Position numbers and translations under genes: made by a program
The notes under the pieces: model-generated
What the model was told of the DNA's origin: nothing
The model's database searches: none
Seen by the model: only the letters and a program-made list of their open reading frames with translations
In this document: piece after piece, positions 59,986-64,000 of the stretch
Layout: every line of letters starts with the position of its first letter
Numbering within the stretch: position 1 is the stretch's first letter
Origin: Eonycteris spelaea
Taxonomy: Eukaryota > Chordata > Mammalia > Chiroptera > Pteropodidae
Assembly (NCBI GenBank): GCA_003508835.1
Contig: PUFA01000003.1
Span: 23,875,001-23,939,000, forward strand
Length of the DNA: 64,000 nt
Direction of reading: 5' to 3'

Positions 59986-62900
59986 AATCCATTGGAAAAT
60001 TCAATCAATAAAATTCAAGGTCCAAAGCACAGCATCTTAGATGAATTATCTAATAATTGCCAAATTTTACTCTAGCTCTTTGAAAAATACATCTAAATAG
60101 ATATAAGAATGTGAATTTGAAAAGTTATATGTTAGAGTCTCAAATTAGGTAACTATACTTTTAGTTTAAGCCTTTTACCAAGATAGTGGGATTATAATCT
60201 TGGAGGCGGGTCATAAAGCACTAATCTATAATAAGTATTCACTGAGCACCCAAATGAAGGTGTGGTGGAATACATTATTGTTGAATCTTCCAGAATGTTC
60301 TGACTGCTGGCTGAAGTTCTACAGAGCTGATTTGATATATCTGCATTCTATTTCTAGAGCAATATCTATAAATACCTAGAGCACAGATAAAATCACTTAT
60401 ACCAGGTAACAGACATATTGGGCGCAACTCCATAGGCACCTCCATCTTGACATCTGTGAGCTTCTGAAGGCACACTATAAAACCTGAGAGGACAGTACAG
60501 TTACCTAGGATATAATGAGATGAAAATCTGCTTTGTAATGAAATATGAAATGGAGACAGTTTGGAGTCCAAGAATGATAGGGTTTCCATGTCATCCGCAA
60601 AAGGGAATAAAGAACAAGGTCTCTTAAAAATCAATGAGTAACGCTTTCCCCCACATACAAAACCCCAAACATACATATTCTTTCCATTGACGAAATGGCA
60701 CCTAGGACTTGTACTCTGAAAAGAAATTCAAGCAAATCTTACACGGTAGCTAAGTGGGAGCAGAACTGAGAAGATAGGTCCATGTTAGTGACTTCTCTTT
60801 GGCTGAGACAGATAAATAGCAGAGATGCAGAAGGACTCCTTAAGGGACGATACCTATTAGTAGCAGATGTCGATATTCTTCCTTGCCACATGTCACCGTC
60901 CACAGCAAATCATTTACCACTGATGTTGTGTCATACCGGTCACTCTACACATGGCAGTTCTAGAGTTGCAGAGCTCAGTGACTGACAAACAGGCTTCACA
61001 GTTCAAAAGTACTGGTGATAGATATTTCCACAGGAGTCAATCTCGTCCAAGGGAGGAGAGTTAAGTGGATGGGGCTTCAAAGGAGTATGGCCTAAATTAA
61101 GTTGTATTCCCCAACCTGTGCCTGAGTTTTGTTTAAAAAGTCTGTTTAGAATTTATAATGTATTTTTCTATCGACAAACTTATAATGTGGAAATCCTTCT
61201 CAGATCTTCAATTCTGATTCTCTTGGGGTGTGGGATCCTAGTTGAAAGCAATGACCCAATGTAGCAGTCAGCCTTTTATCGCCATTACACACTGAATCCT
61301 TGTGAACCATGAGAGGGGCAGAAAACTCACAGCTGATTACAGACTGAGCATAAACTCACAGGCCCAGGTAACTCCCCGTGGAACCAACGACAACTAATTT
61401 TAATCAATATTCTTATCAAAAATGAAAATCCATCATTTAAACATGACTGGGGTCAGTACACTACCTGATATTCAACCTTCTCTACAGCAACTATCAGTTC
61501 ATGCTTATCTGTGATTTCATCTGGTGAAACCATCTACCTTTCAACTGTCAGGATCCATTTCTCTGAGTCTTTGCTCATGCTGGGGATAGGGATCCATCTC
61601 TCACTCCTGCAGGCCATTCACACACAGCACTTTTGAATAATATTTTCCAAAAGGGTATATAGTTTTCTTCCTGTTCATAGAGTGGGCATCCTGTCTTTCG
61701 ACTTTTCTATGATGATATGAAACAAAGTTACAAACTTTTCTTCTTAGCTAAATCACTGTAACAGTGGCATGAGTAACTCACTATAAATAACTATATAGAC
61801 ACCCTGCATATCTTAAATGAGAATGAGGTAATGCTCAGAAATATTTTTATTTGACCAAATATTTGACTATTATTCCTGTTTAGACAAAAAAAAATATTTT
61901 ATAGACATTCACAATTGACCCAATATTCAACAAAATGTAAATATTAAGGTAAGAGATTTAATCCAATAGGAATTCACCTACACATGCTTGCATAATGTAC
62001 TAACTCATTTCCTCTTCATATTATTTCCCATTCTACCATTATGATAATCAAACAGAACTCAAAGAAACTTGTAAAAATCTCTATCAAATCACTAGATGAG
62101 TTAAAGTTTTGATCCCATTTTGTAACCTTTATATCTATTTAATAATCGTATAAGAATTAAAGCTAAGGTCCTCTCCCTTACCTATCCTGTGTTTACTGTA
62201 GCCAGACTCTCCATTTTTCCTTCATAAAGCCTGCATGGTATTATTTTTTAAATATGTAAAGATAAGGGAAACAGAAAACAAAAGTGAGACTAGATGAAAG
62301 TGACTTATCATCAAAAGCTTGAGAAACACTAGCAACTTGGCTAAATAAAAATAACATACTTGGTGATTTGTAATATAAGAATAAAATGAACCCATTGAGT
62401 CTCAGGAGGTCTGCAATATGATCTTTGCAAAAGGTAGCTCGCCAATTTAATTGAGGTAGGAGTTATTTAATTTTTTTTACAGGTATAGTTTTCAATAAAA
62501 CTACATATGCCTATAATACTGCAATGGCAGATGTGTCTCGATTATTAGAGGTGGGCTCAAGGGAATATATACAATGGATCTTGAAATCTGTAAGCAGCTG
62601 TTGGGGGGGGCTTCTGAAATGACGGGGAGGGCATTGTACCACACACACATGTTCCTTAAGTGCAGCAATGTTTTGTTACTTTACTGCAGGTGTATTACAG
62701 AGATGGAATTTAATAACTTACTGTATACAATACCAATAAAACTGGAAAGATTCAGTGCCCTGCTGTTCATTATCACAGTGCAAATGAGCTTGGGTTATTC
62801 TGTGCGCATGCACAGTCAAACCCCGATGCACAGAGAGGCCTCCACATCTAGAAGCTCTGGACTATGGTCACTGCTTGAAAACCTCGATGATGTTCTTCCT

Positions 62901-63500
62901 TATCCTTAACCACTTTATTATTGAACTGTCATTGCCCCCAAATTCACACAAACATGGCTTTGAGGTGGGTTGAAAATAAGATACGCCTAGTTATTTTTAA
63001 AAGTCACAGAAAGCCTTTACTGGAAGATATCTTTTGAAAAGATAAGTGAATGGAATCCAGGGATATACAGATTTTATTAAAAACCGTAAGAATATGACAT
63101 TGGTGATATACTCTATTCAGTAAACTCTGGGGAAGTGCCAGGCTCGAGATGCTATCCCACCAAAATTTGACTTCTCCCTTTATTGACAAAGTACAAAAAG
63201 GTCAGACAAGAAATAAGTGCCCTACCATGAAAGAACACTTTTGTGTTAGAAATGCTAAAGCAAATGCAACTATGTATTCTTGCTGGATTTCTTTTCCCAG
63301 GAAACCACTTCCATTAGACAATAAATGACACACTGAACATAAAAGGACCGTGCTTTAGGAAGCTCAGTTTAGTTTATCTGTGAGTGAAAGCATATGTCAA
63401 GAAATCCACATAAACCTCCAGAACACACACACTTTGTCGAAGGATGGGCATCTTCAGTTCTGAGCAGGGTACCACCACCAGGCCACAGCAGCAGACTCAC
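59986..63500. other. Intron sequence with no recognised feature
   Basis: Mostly AT-rich single-copy sequence. A 133-codon minus-strand frame at 60275-60676 and a 111-codon plus-strand frame at 62574-62909 have no recognisable homology. A G8 run lies at about 62603-62610. Confidence 0.4.
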
Positions 63501-63503
63501 TAC

Positions 63504-63698
63504 CTGACCCTTTCTGACGTATTTATTTCTAAAACAGTTATGGGGTTTGTCGATGTCTTGCAGGGCTCTCACTGTTTTAACTTGGGGTTTAAATTGTAAG
63601 AGTTTCGGGAGATATTTTCTTAATGAGGCAACCATTTCAAACATGACCACAGACAAAGGAATAAATAGTTCTGCCATTTCATATTGAAAAGTTTTCAT
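63504..63698 (-). CDS. Speculative alternative first coding exon (unsupported)
   Basis: On the minus strand an ATG at 63696-63698 (A at -3) opens 65 codons and runs straight into a donor-like CAG|GTAGTGAGT (GT at 63502-63503). The 195-nt segment ends at phase 0, the phase needed to join the TCF4 exon at 24304-24433 in frame. The predicted peptide begins MKTFQYEMAELFIPLSVVMF and matches no family I know. Any ATG-to-donor segment has a one-in-three chance of this phase, so this is only a candidate. Confidence 0.15.
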
Positions 63699-63704
63699 GA
63701 TGCC

Positions 63705-64000
63705 GAATTGTGAGTATATTGTCTTTCTTATGGAAAGAAGCTATAGGGCTATACAGATTTCTATGTGATAAGCAGACATATTTCAACATTAAATTTTATC
63801 AAGTGTATCTCAGTGTTAAATTGTTTAGTCATTAATTAGTTTTCTTCTTTCTCTTTACATATCAAAAATATAAATATGAACTGTAGTCCTAATTATTAGT
63901 AGTCATTAAAACCTCTGAATACTTTTCATAGGAAGACAGAAGTTAATTCCAAGATTCTGGAGAAATTTCAGTTTGGATAACAGAACTCTCTCTTTGGTAT
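63705..64000. other. Intron sequence with no recognised feature
   Basis: AT-rich; nothing assignable. Confidence 0.5.

Larger units (their letters stand above)
24434..64000 (-). other. TCF4: TCF4 intron 5' of the exon pair (extends beyond window)
   Basis: About 39.6 kb upstream of the exon pair with respect to TCF4 transcription. I looked for the preceding coding exons of TCF4 (the regions encoding SKTERGSYSSYGRESNL and NYGDGTPYDHMTSRDL) and recognised none, so this appears to be a single large intron. In human TCF4, alternative 5' exons are known to start from introns of this part of the gene. Three places here could hold one (24745-25085, 54560-54850 and 63504-63698), but none can be proved from sequence alone. 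The rest is old repeats, microsatellites and single-copy sequence, listed separately. Confidence 0.8.

Noticed and set aside
60275..60676. 133-codon minus-strand frame
   Set aside because: No recognisable homology or splice structure in TCF4 phase; treated as chance.

Overview
The window is mammalian nuclear DNA: AT-rich, with no dense open reading frames, built of intron sequence with ancient interspersed repeats (MIR, L2, LINE-1, hAT DNA transposons) and microsatellites. Two short spliced exons on the minus strand identify it as part of TCF4 (E2-2/ITF2/SEF2), the class I bHLH E-protein gene. The exon at 24304-24433 encodes [14 protein letters not shown]...[12 protein letters not shown]. The exon at 23773-23822 encodes the next residues, VQTKKVRKVPPGLPSS. 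Both have good splice sites and the expected phases. No other canonical TCF4 coding exon was recognised, so the rest is intron: the 5' intron lies at higher coordinates (24434-64000) and the 3' intron at lower coordinates (1-23772).

The species cannot be fixed. No Alu, rodent B1/B2, carnivore SINEC, ruminant Bov-tA/BovB, pig PRE1 or equine ERE element was recognised by eye. All recognised transposons look old. A placental mammal outside primates and rodents is the most cautious reading.

Layout: 1-23.8 kb is the intron 3' of the exon pair, with MIR/L2 relics, (CA)n, (AAACT)n, (TAGA)n and several compact repeat-free stretches rich in homeodomain, POU and E-box motifs. 23.8-24.4 kb holds the two exons and a 481-bp intron with an (AAGC)n tract. 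24.7-25.1 kb is a local CpG cluster just 5' of the exon pair, a candidate alternative first exon or promoter. 26-33 kb has L1, MIR and L2 fragments and a long pyrimidine tract. 34-46 kb is transposon-rich: two hAT elements, one with an 8-bp target duplication, L2 pieces, and several old L1 pieces covering the ORF1-ORF2 junction, endonuclease, reverse transcriptase and 3' UTR. 48-52 kb has MIR and a 1.6-kb L1 3' end. 54.5-57.2 kb is locally GC/CpG-rich, with a promoter-like CCAAT/TATA arrangement beside (TG)n and a GAAA/GGAA tract. 59-60 kb has MIR and a long antisense L2. 60-64 kb is unassigned intron with one speculative phase-compatible alternative first exon at 63.5-63.7 kb.

The two exons together are 180 nt (60 codons, phase 0 to phase 0) and carry two basic clusters, RRR and KKVRK, that together form a bipartite nuclear-localisation signal. 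Skipping both keeps the frame and removes the signal. Open reading frames elsewhere are short, unsupported by homology, and mostly explained by repeats.
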